Part shown: positions 6,466 through 14,523 of the stretch, piece after piece
How positions within the stretch are numbered: position 1 is the stretch's first letter
Layout of the letters: each line of letters starts with the position of its first letter
Assembly (NCBI GenBank): GCA_964344035.1
Contig: CAYFLK010000060.1
Coordinates: forward strand, 1 to 25,425
Direction of reading: 5' to 3'
Origin: UBA1014 sp964344035
GTDB lineage: Bacteria > SAR324 > NAC60-12
Length of the DNA: 25,425 bases
The notes under the pieces: generated by a model
Told to the model about the DNA's origin: nothing
Seen by the model: only the letters and a program-made list of their open reading frames with translations
Database searches by the model: none
Made by a program: the position numbers and the translations under genes

Positions 6466-8259
6466 TCAGGAATAAAGGTCCTGAATCGTGTCTTTGTACT
6501 GCTCCTCCACCAGCGTGCGTTTCAGTTTTAGGGTCGGTGTGAGAAAACCGTTGTCAATGTTCCATTCTTCGGCCAGCAGATAAAAATTCTGAATCCATTC
6601 ATAGCTTTTGAATTCCCGACTGAATTCTTTAATCTGTTCCCTGAACAGCTGCCGCACCTGTTCGTTTTCAAGCAGTTCCGAATCACTGCCGCTCAACCCG
6701 TTTTTTTCCGCAAACACACGCACCGCAGGCATTTCAGCAACAATGATCGCAACATTATGAGGTTTGTTCAGTCCATATATCATCACTTGATTTATATATG
6801 CGCTCAGCTTCAACATTTCTTCAAGCGGCGCGGGGGAGACATATTTACCGGTTTCCATCTTATACTGCTCCTTCACGCGCCCGGTGATGTAGAGGTATCC
6901 ATCGGCGTCGAGATGGCCCAGGTCCCCTGTCCGAAGCCCTCCGTCTTCCATCACTGTTTCCCGGGTCTGTTCCGGCAGATTGTGATAACCAAGCATGATA
7001 TTGTCTCCATAGGCAATTATCTCTCCGTCTTCTTCATTACCACCTTCCACGCCGCGGTCTATTTTCAGAGTCACTCCAGGAATTGCCGGACCGACTGAAC
7101 CGAAGCGCCGCGTTCCGGGGTAATTGGTTGTGAGAGCCCCGGTGTTTTCACTGAGCCCGTAGGCTTCATACACTTCAATGCCGATGTCATTGACAAACTC
7201 CGCCACTTCAGGACTGAGTGCGCTGGCAGCGCTGACCGCCAACCTCATGTTACCACCAAAGCGGGCCTGGATTTTTCTGAAAATTATTTTACGTGCGAGG
7301 GTGAGCACTAGACTGTCAACAAAACCCAGGGTTTCCCCTTCCCGTTCCCGCTTAGCCCTCAGCAACCCCCCATGGAACAGCTTCTGGATCACACCGGGCT
7401 TCTCCCGGATTTGCGCTGACAGCCGTTCATAAATGCGGTTGTATACTCTGGGAACGGCATAAAAAATAGTCGGCTGGACCCTGGGGAATTCCTCGACCAG
7501 AATATTAACATCTTCCACGAGTCCCGCCGCAGCCCCTGCCTGGATCAGGCCATGGACTTCCACCAGTTGTCCAAAGATGTGTGCCCATGGAAGAAACGCC
7601 AGCGTCCTGTCTTCATCCGCCATACCGAGGAGCGGGAGTCCTGAGGCGATTTCGAAAAGCATGTTGTAATGACTGAGAACTACTCCCTTGGGTTTGCCTG
7701 TAGTCCCCGAGGTGTAGATCATCCCCATTGGTGATTTTCCTTCCGGAGAAATCGAATCCACCGGACTGGCTTTACCCAGTGTTAGCAGTTGGTCGTAATA
7801 GGGAATATCACCGTCAGGGGTTCCTTCCAACAAAACCAGGTGCTCCAGTAAATCAATTTGCTGTGGGAAGGACCTGACTTGGGAAAAGATTGTTTCGTTT
7901 GCCGCCAGCAGTATTTTTGCGCCGCAGTCTTCAGTGATAAATTTCCAGTCCCTCGCAAGCTGTGTTTCATACATCGGAATCAGCTGTGCGCCCAGACCAT
8001 ATGTCGCGTAGGCAGCCACCGCCCACTGCAATGTATTGCGGCTGATGATAGCCACCTTATCGCCCGCGGAAATTCCAAGGGTGGCCAGTCCTCCGCGGAA
8101 ATCATTTACTCTTTCTCCAAATTCCTGATAGGAAACCCACTGATATTCTGTCCCGTACTTTATTCCGTACAAGGGTTTAGATGCATATTTTCGGCAGGAA
8201 TCTTCCTGCATTTCCACCAGATTGGCATAAGCAACGGAAACATCGGCTGACGGACTCAT
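6466..8259 (-). CDS. Long-chain fatty acid--CoA ligase (AMP-forming)
   Basis: A 597-residue member of the adenylate-forming enzymes that activates fatty acids to acyl-CoA through an acyl-AMP. The P-loop-like AMP motif IYTSGTTGKPKGVVLSH is at residues 181-197, the A5-type motif YGLSENTG near 370, and the LRTGDLGHLDADGYLYITGR motif carries the conserved Asp and Arg. The VKEQYKMETGKYVSP segment is typical of the long-chain FadD15-like group, which attaches to the inner membrane face. The C-terminal lid ends at the family's usual point (KRTLVEEQYKD). A good Shine-Dalgarno, AGGGAG, precedes the ATG. It lies 95 bases downstream of pyrC in the minus-strand run. The chain-length preference cannot be read from sequence. 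Confidence 0.93.
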   Translation of the reverse strand: MSPSADVSVAYANLVEMQEDSCRKYASKPLYGIKYGTEYQWVSYQEFGERVNDFRGGLATLGISAGDKVAIISRNTLQWAVAAYATYGLGAQLIPMYETQLARDWKFITEDCGAKILLAANETIFSQVRSFPQQIDLLEHLVLLEGTPDGDIPYYDQLLTLGKASPVDSISPEGKSPMGMIYTSGTTGKPKGVVLSHYNMLFEIASGLPLLGMADEDRTLAFLPWAHIFGQLVEVHGLIQAGAAAGLVEDVNILVEEFPRVQPTIFYAVPRVYNRIYERLSAQIREKPGVIQKLFHGGLLRAKREREGETLGFVDSLVLTLARKIIFRKIQARFGGNMRLAVSAASALSPEVAEFVNDIGIEVYEAYGLSENTGALTTNYPGTRRFGSVGPAIPGVTLKIDRGVEGGNEEDGEIIAYGDNIMLGYHNLPEQTRETVMEDGGLRTGDLGHLDADGYLYITGRVKEQYKMETGKYVSPAPLEEMLKLSAYINQVMIYGLNKPHNVAIIVAEMPAVRVFAEKNGLSGSDSELLENEQVRQLFREQIKEFSREFKSYEWIQNFYLLAEEWNIDNGFLTPTLKLKRTLVEEQYKDTIQDLYS

Positions 8260-8354
8260 GTGCTCTCCCTATGTATAAAATTACAAAGTGGATTGTGAAA
8301 TGAAGCTCCCAGTCATACTGCCGGACAGCCCATATGCACTATAACGGAATCGAA

Positions 8355-9668
8355 TCAGCAAGCAAAGCGGATTTCAGCGCCCTTTACCCCGGTATCGATT
8401 TTTCCATCATTAAAAACGGTTTGTCCATGCACCAACGTTCTCACGGGCCAGCCCTGGAGTTCCATGCCGTTATAAGGAGACCAGTTGACGCGGGTATGAA
8501 GGCTTCCATTTCTCACCCGTTTTTTCAACCCCATGTCGACCAACACCAAGTCTCCGTCATAACCGACTTCGATGCGTCCTTTACCAAGCATCCCGTAGAT
8601 GCCCGCAGGAGTTTCGCTCATCCAGCGGGTCACTTCCTCAAGGGTGCATTCCCCTCGGTTTACCCGGTCAAGCATCAGGGGCAGTGATGTTTCCACTCCA
8701 GGCATGCCTGAAGGGGCCTTGCCATAAGGCAGGGATTTTTCCGCAAGGGTGTGTGGTGCATGGTCGGTGGCAATACAGTCGATCAGCCCCGTCTTCAAAG
8801 CCCTCCACAGCGCATCCGCGTGCCGTTTCGTGCGCAGAGGTGGGTTCATCTGGGCAAGTGTGCCCAGTTCCCGGTAACAATCCGGAGCGTGCAGCAGGAA
8901 GTGCTGTGGGCAGACTTCCGCTGAAACACGATGCCCGCGAGGCAGGCTTGCCAGCAGATTTGTTTCTTCCTCGGTTGTCAAATGCAGGATGTGCAGGCGG
9001 CGGTTGTATTGCATTGAAAGAGACACCGCTTGTTCGGAAGCTTTCAACGCAACCGCCTCGTCGCGTATCCGCGGATGGGCCTCGACTCTTATAATTCCAT
9101 CCAGCAATGCAAGGTTGTCGTTGAGCAATGATTCGTCTTCGGCATGAACGGCGATTAAGCGGGATCCTGTGGCAAAAATCTGCTCCAGGTCTTGAGGATC
9201 ACTTACCAGCAGGTCCCCGGTTGAGGAACCCATGAATATTTTTATGCCACAGACGTTTTCTGCTGTGTTCAGTTCTTCCAGGTTATCCGCAGTCGCGCCG
9301 ATAAAAAAACCATAGTTGACCACACATTGCTCCGCGGCTTTGCGTTTCTTAGCCTCGAGGCGGACCCTGTCGATAATAGGAGGGTGGTTGTTAGGCATGT
9401 CGAGAAAGCTGGTCACTCCTCCGGCCGCGGCAGCACAGGAACCACTGTGGAGGTCTTCTTTCTCGGGCGCGCCAGGGTCACGAAAGTGCACCTGAGGGTC
9501 GATGATCCCGGGCAGCAGGTTTAAACCGGATGCCTCTACTTCTTCCCCGGTTCGCGGGATCCCCACACCGATTCCGGAAATGACGCCATCTTCAACAGCC
9601 ACATCCACTTTCCGGATTCCCCCCGGAAGCGAAACCTCCGCGTTCCGGATAGTGATTGTGCCTTTCAT
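8355..9668 (-). CDS. pyrC: Dihydroorotase (Gln-containing metal-site subtype)
   Basis: A 437-residue amidohydrolase that cyclises N-carbamoyl-aspartate to dihydroorotate, the third step of pyrimidine synthesis. Metal-site landmarks are DPQVHFRDPG near residue 60, the candidate carboxylated Lys in GIKIFMGSSTG, His in AVHAEDE and LHILHLTTEE, and the catalytic Asp in ATDHAPH. The first His of the usual His-x-His pair is Gln (codon at 9492-9494). As I recall, Bacteroidales-type dihydroorotases share this Gln (DDQVHFREPG), so it marks a subtype rather than an obvious loss of activity. The ATG overlaps the hemB stop as ATGA. Allantoinase or hydantoinase activity is a less likely alternative. Confidence 0.9.
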   Translation of the reverse strand: MKGTITIRNAEVSLPGGIRKVDVAVEDGVISGIGVGIPRTGEEVEASGLNLLPGIIDPQVHFRDPGAPEKEDLHSGSCAAAAGGVTSFLDMPNNHPPIIDRVRLEAKKRKAAEQCVVNYGFFIGATADNLEELNTAENVCGIKIFMGSSTGDLLVSDPQDLEQIFATGSRLIAVHAEDESLLNDNLALLDGIIRVEAHPRIRDEAVALKASEQAVSLSMQYNRRLHILHLTTEEETNLLASLPRGHRVSAEVCPQHFLLHAPDCYRELGTLAQMNPPLRTKRHADALWRALKTGLIDCIATDHAPHTLAEKSLPYGKAPSGMPGVETSLPLMLDRVNRGECTLEEVTRWMSETPAGIYGMLGKGRIEVGYDGDLVLVDMGLKKRVRNGSLHTRVNWSPYNGMELQGWPVRTLVHGQTVFNDGKIDTGVKGAEIRFAC

Positions 9669-10654
9669 TCAAGGAGTCCGAAATGTTTCCGCAAATAGAG
9701 GGCCGCGTCTTTGGCGAAATAGGTGAGGATCATGTCCGCGCCTGCACGTTTGATGGAATGCAGCATTTCCATCATTGCCAGGTCCCGGTCTATCCAGCCC
9801 CTTTCCGCGGCGGCAATTACCATTGCGTATTCTCCGGAGACGTTGTACGCCGCGACTGGAGCGTTAAACTCGCTGCGCACCCGTGCAATCACATCCAAAA
9901 ATGCGAGTGCCGGTTTAACCATCACCACGTCCGCGCCTTCGTCGAGGTCGAGCGCCACTTCCCTGAGCGCTTCTCGGGAATTGGAAGGATCCATCTGGTA
10001 GGTTTTTTTGTCTCCCTTTTTGGGCGCGGATTTCAACGCGCCGCGGAAAGGACCGTAAAAGCAGGAGGCATACTTTGCCGAATAGGCAAGAATCCCGACA
10101 TGTTGAAAACCCTGCTCATCCAGCACATCGCGAATGGCCCCCACCCGACCGTCCATCATGTCGGAAGGAGCAATCCAGTCCGCACCTGCTTCCGCATGGG
10201 ATAGCGCCATTTTACAAAGCACCCCGACTGTTTCATCGTTTGCCACTTCTCCGTTGATAACCAGTCCGTCATGACCATGGATGGTGTAAGGATCAAGCGC
10301 GACGTCGGTTTGCACACACATCTCCGGCAGGGTTTCCTTTATTGCACGCACGCTGCGCTGCACCAGGCCGCGCGGATCAAATGCTTTGCTGGCCAGTTCA
10401 TCCTTTTCCTCGGAATAACCAAACAGATTCACTGCACCTATCCCGAGCTTGAAAAGAGATTCACACTCTTGGACTAGCTGGTCCGCAGACATCCGAAACT
10501 GTCCGGGCATGGTATCGATCGGTTCCCGGACTCCATTTCCCTCTGTAACAAATACCGGGTAAATGAAATGCCTGGGCGACAATTCAGTCTCCCGAACCAG
10601 TTCGCGGACGGGCGCTGACCTCCTCAACCTTCTTGGACGGTATACCAGGTCCAT
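9665..10654 (-). CDS. hemB: Delta-aminolevulinic acid dehydratase (porphobilinogen synthase)
   Basis: A 329-residue enzyme of normal length that condenses two 5-aminolevulinate molecules to porphobilinogen in tetrapyrrole synthesis. The Schiff-base Lys247 sits in VMVKPALAFLD and the second active-site Lys194 in YSAKYAS. The metal region reads TDVALDPYTIHGHDG (residues 116-130): it lacks the three zinc cysteines and has the Asp-rich pattern of Mg-dependent, allosterically activated forms like that of Pseudomonas. The N-terminus RPRRLRRSAPVRELVRET is the classic arm. It is 137 bases downstream of the HTH-AbrB gene and overlaps pyrC by four bases, so heme and pyrimidine genes share a transcript. 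Confidence 0.97.
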   Translation of the reverse strand: MDLVYRPRRLRRSAPVRELVRETELSPRHFIYPVFVTEGNGVREPIDTMPGQFRMSADQLVQECESLFKLGIGAVNLFGYSEEKDELASKAFDPRGLVQRSVRAIKETLPEMCVQTDVALDPYTIHGHDGLVINGEVANDETVGVLCKMALSHAEAGADWIAPSDMMDGRVGAIRDVLDEQGFQHVGILAYSAKYASCFYGPFRGALKSAPKKGDKKTYQMDPSNSREALREVALDLDEGADVVMVKPALAFLDVIARVRSEFNAPVAAYNVSGEYAMVIAAAERGWIDRDLAMMEMLHSIKRAGADMILTYFAKDAALYLRKHFGLLE

Positions 10655-10749
10655 AAGTCAATGCAATGAAATGTGTGTCTTGAGGATGCCAGGGGTTTGC
10701 CCGACATCTTTGTAGAATTTATCTGCAATGCAGGTTTGTTGAAAGAAGG

Positions 10750-10771
10750 GGGCAAGGGATTAAAATTGCCC
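10750..10771 (-). terminator. Possible weak terminator hairpin after the HTH-AbrB gene
   Basis: GGGCAA (10750-10755) pairs with TTGCCC (10766-10771) across a ten-base AT-rich loop. On the minus strand the stem is followed by CCCTTCTTTC, a poor U-tract. It lies 21 bases past the HTH-AbrB stop and may partly separate that gene from hemB. Confidence 0.35.
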
Positions 10772-10791
10772 TTACCTCCAGTTTTCATGAT

Positions 10792-11151
10792 TCAGGCTTT
10801 TTCTATAACGATCTTTTTTCTGCCTGATTTCCGGACCGTGATATCGTCTCCGGGCTGCCAACCCAGATTATTGAAAATGTACTGCGGGATAATCACGCGC
10901 AGGGCTTTACCTGCCTGACCAGCAGTACGGACTTTGTCAGTATGAATTCGGCGCGGGGATATCATGGTTTTTGCGGCGGATTTCCTTGTGAATTTCGGCG
11001 GCGCTTCTCCCAGGTTGGAAGCCGCGGAAAGAAGCCTGTTCGTCAGTGTCTGTACCGACATGTTTAATTCACGGGCTGCTCCGCTTTTACTCATTTCACG
11101 TGCAAGTCCACGCACTTTTTTCATCAGATCCGCATCATTCATTTTAGCCAT
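10792..11151 (-). CDS. HTH-AbrB two-domain DNA-binding protein
   Basis: A 119-residue protein with two DNA-binding-like parts. Residues 8-45 look like a helix-turn-helix of the Fis/resolvase kind (AAREL followed by MSVQTLTNRL). A basic linker follows. Residues 80-119 look like an AbrB/MazE swapped-hairpin (ALRVIIPQYIFNNLGWQPGD then DITVRKSGRKKIVIEK), with the usual promoter-like IIPQ...LGWQPGD rhythm. I therefore infer a small transcription factor; the target is unknown. AAGGA (11160-11164) is eight bases from the ATG at 11151 but only two from the ATG at 11157, so I choose the former. No toxin gene lies next to it, so a MazE-type antitoxin role is unlikely. A good sigma-70 promoter lies upstream. 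Confidence 0.7.
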   Translation of the reverse strand: MAKMNDADLMKKVRGLAREMSKSGAARELNMSVQTLTNRLLSAASNLGEAPPKFTRKSAAKTMISPRRIHTDKVRTAGQAGKALRVIIPQYIFNNLGWQPGDDITVRKSGRKKIVIEKA

Positions 11152-11228
11152 TTTCATCTTCCTTGTTAATTGATGAGCATTGTTTTGTTCAAACCAACTG
11201 CACTAACCTATGCTGTTATTGCAAACTT

Positions 11229-11257
11229 TTAATAGTAAACAGGAAAAGGTTTGTCAA
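11229..11257 (-). promoter_or_regulatory. Candidate sigma-70 promoter for the HTH-AbrB gene
   Basis: On the minus strand a perfect -35 TTGACA (11252-11257) is separated by exactly 17 bases from TATTAA (11229-11234), a four-of-six -10 match. The implied transcript start is about 70 bases before the HTH-AbrB start. This promoter probably drives that gene and perhaps hemB-pyrC as well. Confidence 0.55.
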
Positions 11258-11415
11258 TTCAAGTATAAAAAGTAACTGAATGAAAAACCCCTCAGTTAAA
11301 CTTAAGGATCACCCCTGTCTATTGGGCAAGAGAAGCCTGATCAAACCCTATCGCTTTTCTGCATCAACAACTTATGCTGAACTGCTAAATGAGCAGAATT
11401 TATAATGTTTTATTG

Positions 11416-11441
11416 CAATAAACCTGAATGGGCGTTTATTG
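11416..11441. other. AT-rich hairpin over the membrane-protein stop codon
   Basis: CAATAAAC (11416-11423) and GTTTATTG (11434-11441) pair perfectly across a ten-base loop and include the stop codon of the large membrane-protein gene. No U-run follows on the minus strand, so termination is doubtful. Between 11158 and 11435 I see this hairpin and the upstream promoter but no gene. Confidence 0.35.
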
Positions 11442-13136
11442 AGCAGTCGCGCTATGCAATGGATTAGTGGAGGATCCCAATTTCATGAAATCATTCTGCA
11501 ATTTTTGGAATGTATCTATTTGTTCAGGGTAGGGAGTATAATAGATATTCACATTCCCACGGTCAGTGTCCTCCCAGAATTTAGGGCCCGCATAGCGCAG
11601 CCTACCATAAATCGTATCCATCACGGTTTTGAACTCTTCCGGTCCCAGCAACTCCATATCCTGCAAAGTGTCATTGGCGATCAATTCCGCCAACTCAACC
11701 TCCTGTTTTTTCAGAAAATATAGTGCCAAACCAATGTGCAGCAGACGGATGCCGTGATTTTTACTGAAAAACCGAACAGCAAAATCACGTTCTATGTTTT
11801 GAAAGTTATCGAGCAGCAAAAACTGATGCAGCAGTTCCTTGAAACTTACCTGATCCCAATGCAATAAGTGCATGCGAATCAACCCTTTTTGCATTTCAGT
11901 GGCAATGGTATCCAGAATAAACGCAAGGCTCGGGGCATCTTTCAGTGCGTCAAAGCACTGCTGTCCATAAAAAACGTAATATCCATAACAGGTCTTCACC
12001 CGTTCGAGCTGACCATGTTCCACCAGGGAACCAACAAATTGTCCATAATGGAAAACCAAATTGTATAAATTCCTCGGCTCATTGTTTAACCTTCCATGCT
12101 TGAGAGCAAATCTCAAATGTGTGTTCAGATGCACGTTTACCAGATCGATCATTGCTTCCTGATGCAACTCAACTGCTCTCTGACCTATACGGTTCAACTG
12201 TTCAACACAGAGGGTTGATAACTCAAACTTACCTGATTCGAGAAAACTGTTATATGCATTGCCTATGACGCGAAAAATTTTTTGTTCGTAAAAAGTCTGG
12301 TTTTCTTCAATATCCCCGAGCTGCCCTTTCATGGTCCTGAATGAAATATCATCACTGATGGCATCACTGATGGTGAAGTATGAATCGGGAAATTGCTGTT
12401 TAAATTCAAGGTAACTGATCAACTGCCTGCCGATTCCCTCAATGATTTGCCCCTTCGGCTCCTTATAAGGAACAAAAACCAGCAAATCAATGAGTTGGTT
12501 CACAGTTTCAAACAGGTGTCCCTGTATTTTATTTCTCCTTCGCCGACTTATTCTACCTTCTCTTCCTATCCGTGCCAGTTTCATAAAAATAGCGTCAGCG
12601 CTTCCCAACAGGTTTTCAATAACCCGCCCGGTTTTTGTCGAAAAGAGGATTGACAAGATGAAAGGGAAGCCTACAACCATGAAAAGGGGAAGAAAAACAT
12701 GGAAATTGAGAATCAGGCTGGGCCTGACATCCATATTCAGTTCAAACTGGAGTTTGACGGTGATGGCATGAAGGAAAAAGGCAACTGTCAACCAGACAAA
12801 AAGTAGACTGGGCCAATGATCCATGTAGAGGTCAATCAGTTTGGGGACTTTTTCCGCGGCAAAACTGATCACAATGGACAGACTGCCCAGGATAAGAGTG
12901 AACAGCCCGACCCAGAGGATGGGAGCAAATCCAACATCCATCCGGCCCCACAGCACTTCCGTGCCGAGACCAGAGAGGTATTCTTCGTAAGGGGGGAAAA
13001 CGAGGAACCTGAAGAGAATATCGGCTACCAGCAGTCCTAAGAAAACCACCAGTCCTGCCTGAAGGGATCGGGGATTGGTAAGAAGAGACCGAAGAATGCG
13101 CGGAATAGTCAAAAACAGATCAACAGGGCTCCGCAT
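11436..13136 (-). CDS. Large inner-membrane protein, function unknown
   Basis: A 566-residue protein I cannot assign. Four hydrophobic helices fit residues about 26-48, 69-93, 108-128 and 140-166. A very basic stretch follows (SRRRRNK, near 195), which should place the remaining 370 residues in the cytoplasm. That part is alpha-helical, rich in Leu, Phe and Tyr, and has no recognisable nucleotide-binding, kinase or protease motif; its helical spacing suggests a repeat-type or scaffold fold. ATG 13136 has the nearby Shine-Dalgarno AAAGGGG. It lies 42 bases downstream of rpoZ on the same strand, so it probably shares that operon. Compare DUF2254-type membrane proteins, though I see no convincing match. 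Confidence 0.75.
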   Translation of the reverse strand: MRSPVDLFLTIPRILRSLLTNPRSLQAGLVVFLGLLVADILFRFLVFPPYEEYLSGLGTEVLWGRMDVGFAPILWVGLFTLILGSLSIVISFAAEKVPKLIDLYMDHWPSLLFVWLTVAFFLHAITVKLQFELNMDVRPSLILNFHVFLPLFMVVGFPFILSILFSTKTGRVIENLLGSADAIFMKLARIGREGRISRRRRNKIQGHLFETVNQLIDLLVFVPYKEPKGQIIEGIGRQLISYLEFKQQFPDSYFTISDAISDDISFRTMKGQLGDIEENQTFYEQKIFRVIGNAYNSFLESGKFELSTLCVEQLNRIGQRAVELHQEAMIDLVNVHLNTHLRFALKHGRLNNEPRNLYNLVFHYGQFVGSLVEHGQLERVKTCYGYYVFYGQQCFDALKDAPSLAFILDTIATEMQKGLIRMHLLHWDQVSFKELLHQFLLLDNFQNIERDFAVRFFSKNHGIRLLHIGLALYFLKKQEVELAELIANDTLQDMELLGPEEFKTVMDTIYGRLRYAGPKFWEDTDRGNVNIYYTPYPEQIDTFQKLQNDFMKLGSSTNPLHSATAQ

Positions 13137-13178
13137 GTCCCCTTTATCCTCAACTCTGCGTAAAACGCATCTGTTTGC

Positions 13179-13418
13179 TCAATCCGTGTCTTCCGGAGTT
13201 GAAGGTATTTCTGCTTTTTTGTGGGTCAACCTGATCTTCCCCTCATTGGTTTCAAGAATCGCCTGAAATGTTGGTTTATGTTGAAAGGCAGCTTTACTCG
13301 GTTCATCGAGTTCATAAAGCGATTTTGCACGCTGTGCCGTCACTAGGACTTTTTCAAACAGATTGATTTTATCGGAGGTGCGGTGTTCTTCCATAAGTTT
13401 GAGATAATCTTGTTTCAT
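13179..13418 (-). CDS. rpoZ: DNA-directed RNA polymerase omega subunit
   Basis: A 79-residue protein matching RpoZ, which helps fold and retain the beta-prime subunit and contributes to ppGpp binding. The conserved core is NLFEKVLVTAQRAKSLYE, corresponding to the family's NRFELVLLAAKRARQL, followed by the second helix around KPTFQAILETNEGKI. The canonical N-terminal MARVT segment is replaced by a divergent MKQDYLKLMEEH. It lies 88 bases downstream of the yfgM-like gene and 42 upstream of the membrane protein, all on the minus strand. An AGG eight bases before the ATG is its likely ribosome site. Neighbours gmk or spoT, often beside rpoZ, are absent here. Confidence 0.85.
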   Translation of the reverse strand: MKQDYLKLMEEHRTSDKINLFEKVLVTAQRAKSLYELDEPSKAAFQHKPTFQAILETNEGKIRLTHKKAEIPSTPEDTD

Positions 13419-13453
13419 ATTATATGCCTAAGTGTGAGTGTTTTACGCTAACA

Positions 13454-13473
13454 ATAAATGTCTAAACATTTAT
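13454..13473. promoter_or_regulatory. AT-rich perfect inverted repeat upstream of rpoZ
   Basis: ATAAATGT (13454-13461) and ACATTTAT (13466-13473) are perfect complements around a four-base centre. The element lies about 36 bases before the rpoZ start in the only gap of its operon. Without a U-run it is not a terminator; dimensions suit an operator for a dimeric regulator or an internal promoter region. Confidence 0.4.
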
Positions 13474-13506
13474 ACAAAAAATTAATAAGGAAAGCAGGAG
13501 TTTAAT

Positions 13507-14181
13507 TTAGAAAGAAAGCAATTGCGTTTCAGCTGATTCCCGGAAAACAGATTGTGGAGTTTGTTCAACAAGCTGTGTCAAGTATTTCCTGGAAGTTTCT
13601 ATGTCTCCGCTGGATTCAGCAAGCCTGGCTTTTGTGTACCATTTCAAGTCATTCCATTCCGATCCTGTCATTTGATCCAACTGAGCTGCGGCCAACGGCA
13701 ATTCATCACGCTGTTCATGTATTGCGGATAGGTTGATGTGTGCGATGTTTTTAAGCATAGGACTGGAATCAGGATGTGTCAGAACTTTTTGAAAAGCAGC
13801 CTCGGCTTCCGAATCACGCGATGATGCAAAAAGAGCCTGCCCCTGATTGATCCATCCAAATACGCCCAGCGGGGAATCGCCCTCTTTCTCCAGGAACTCT
13901 GCAAGTGAATTTATGCCAAGCGAATTCCGTTCCTTTCTGGTCAAGTTCGGATTATTGAATTCCTTGCGCGCCGCATAGAACAAATTTGCCTGCTCAACCC
14001 TTCTCATCTCCACATATTCGAACGTTCCCCAGATAACCAGAATCGCCACTCCCAGTACGGTCGCTCCTCCCAGAAACCAATTTCTCTTTTTATAAACCCG
14101 GTCGACAAGAGAATAGAGCTTTTTCTGGAAACGGTCCTGCTGCAGCAGTTCCTTGCGGCTCATTTTTTCAACATCCGTCAT
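13507..14181 (-). CDS. YfgM-like TPR protein (SecYEG ancillary subunit type)
   Basis: A 224-residue protein with the YfgM layout (TPR_21): a short basic cytoplasmic N-terminus, one membrane helix at about residues 35-56 (WFLGGATVLGVAILVIWGTF) and a periplasmic TPR domain. Repeat landmarks are WINQGQALFASSRDSEAEAA, AHINLSAIHEQRDELPLA and KARLAESSGDIETSR. In E. coli YfgM partners PpiD at the SecYEG exit and helps fold exported proteins; here that role is inferred. AAGGA lies eight bases before the ATG. It is first in the minus-strand group with rpoZ and the membrane protein, and diverges from the exported CsgG/FlgT-like gene. Confidence 0.75.
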   Translation of the reverse strand: MTDVEKMSRKELLQQDRFQKKLYSLVDRVYKKRNWFLGGATVLGVAILVIWGTFEYVEMRRVEQANLFYAARKEFNNPNLTRKERNSLGINSLAEFLEKEGDSPLGVFGWINQGQALFASSRDSEAEAAFQKVLTHPDSSPMLKNIAHINLSAIHEQRDELPLAAAQLDQMTGSEWNDLKWYTKARLAESSGDIETSRKYLTQLVEQTPQSVFRESAETQLLSF

Positions 14182-14523
14182 TGTGCTTGTCCTTCAGGGT
14201 GCACCACAATAACAGAAGCAGAGCACATGATTTTTGCATATAATACCAATGAATGATCGACATGGAGTTCAAAATTATATATTTCAGTTTATTTAAAAGT
14301 AACAATTTCTTCAAGGAATTTGTCTTGCAGCCATGAGTATCAACCAGTTCTTCAGCTGGCCGGCATCCCTTCCGGGAATAGTTTCTCCAGCTTGTCGCTC
14401 GGTCCCGAAGATATTCAAGCTACCGGCTTTCATGCCAAGATCAGTGGTCTTTTTCTTGCTTGGCATTTCTTCTCTCAGCCACCTCAAATCTTTTTCAACA
14501 TCCTAGACTCACTTTCCAGAGTA
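14182..14523. promoter_or_regulatory. Divergent intergenic region, AT-rich promoter zone
   Basis: About 340 bases separate the yfgM-like start from the most likely start of the exported protein. A perfect -10 hexamer TATAAT occurs at 14239-14244 on the plus strand, but no good -35 stands 17 bases before it. The downstream gene's frame stays open through 14320-14523, yet its translation shows no obvious domain, so I treat it as leader DNA. Confidence 0.35.

Noticed and set aside
6374..6466. Short frame after the acyl-CoA synthetase stop that could extend it by frameshift
   Set aside because: The synthetase already ends at its normal family C-terminus, so no extension is needed.
10792..11151. 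MazE-type antitoxin of a toxin-antitoxin pair
   Set aside because: No toxin-sized gene of either strand is adjacent; hemB is downstream.
14320..14523. 68-residue N-terminal extension of the exported protein from TTG 14320
   Set aside because: It would put the signal peptide about 100 residues inside the protein; the ATG at 14524 is more sensible.
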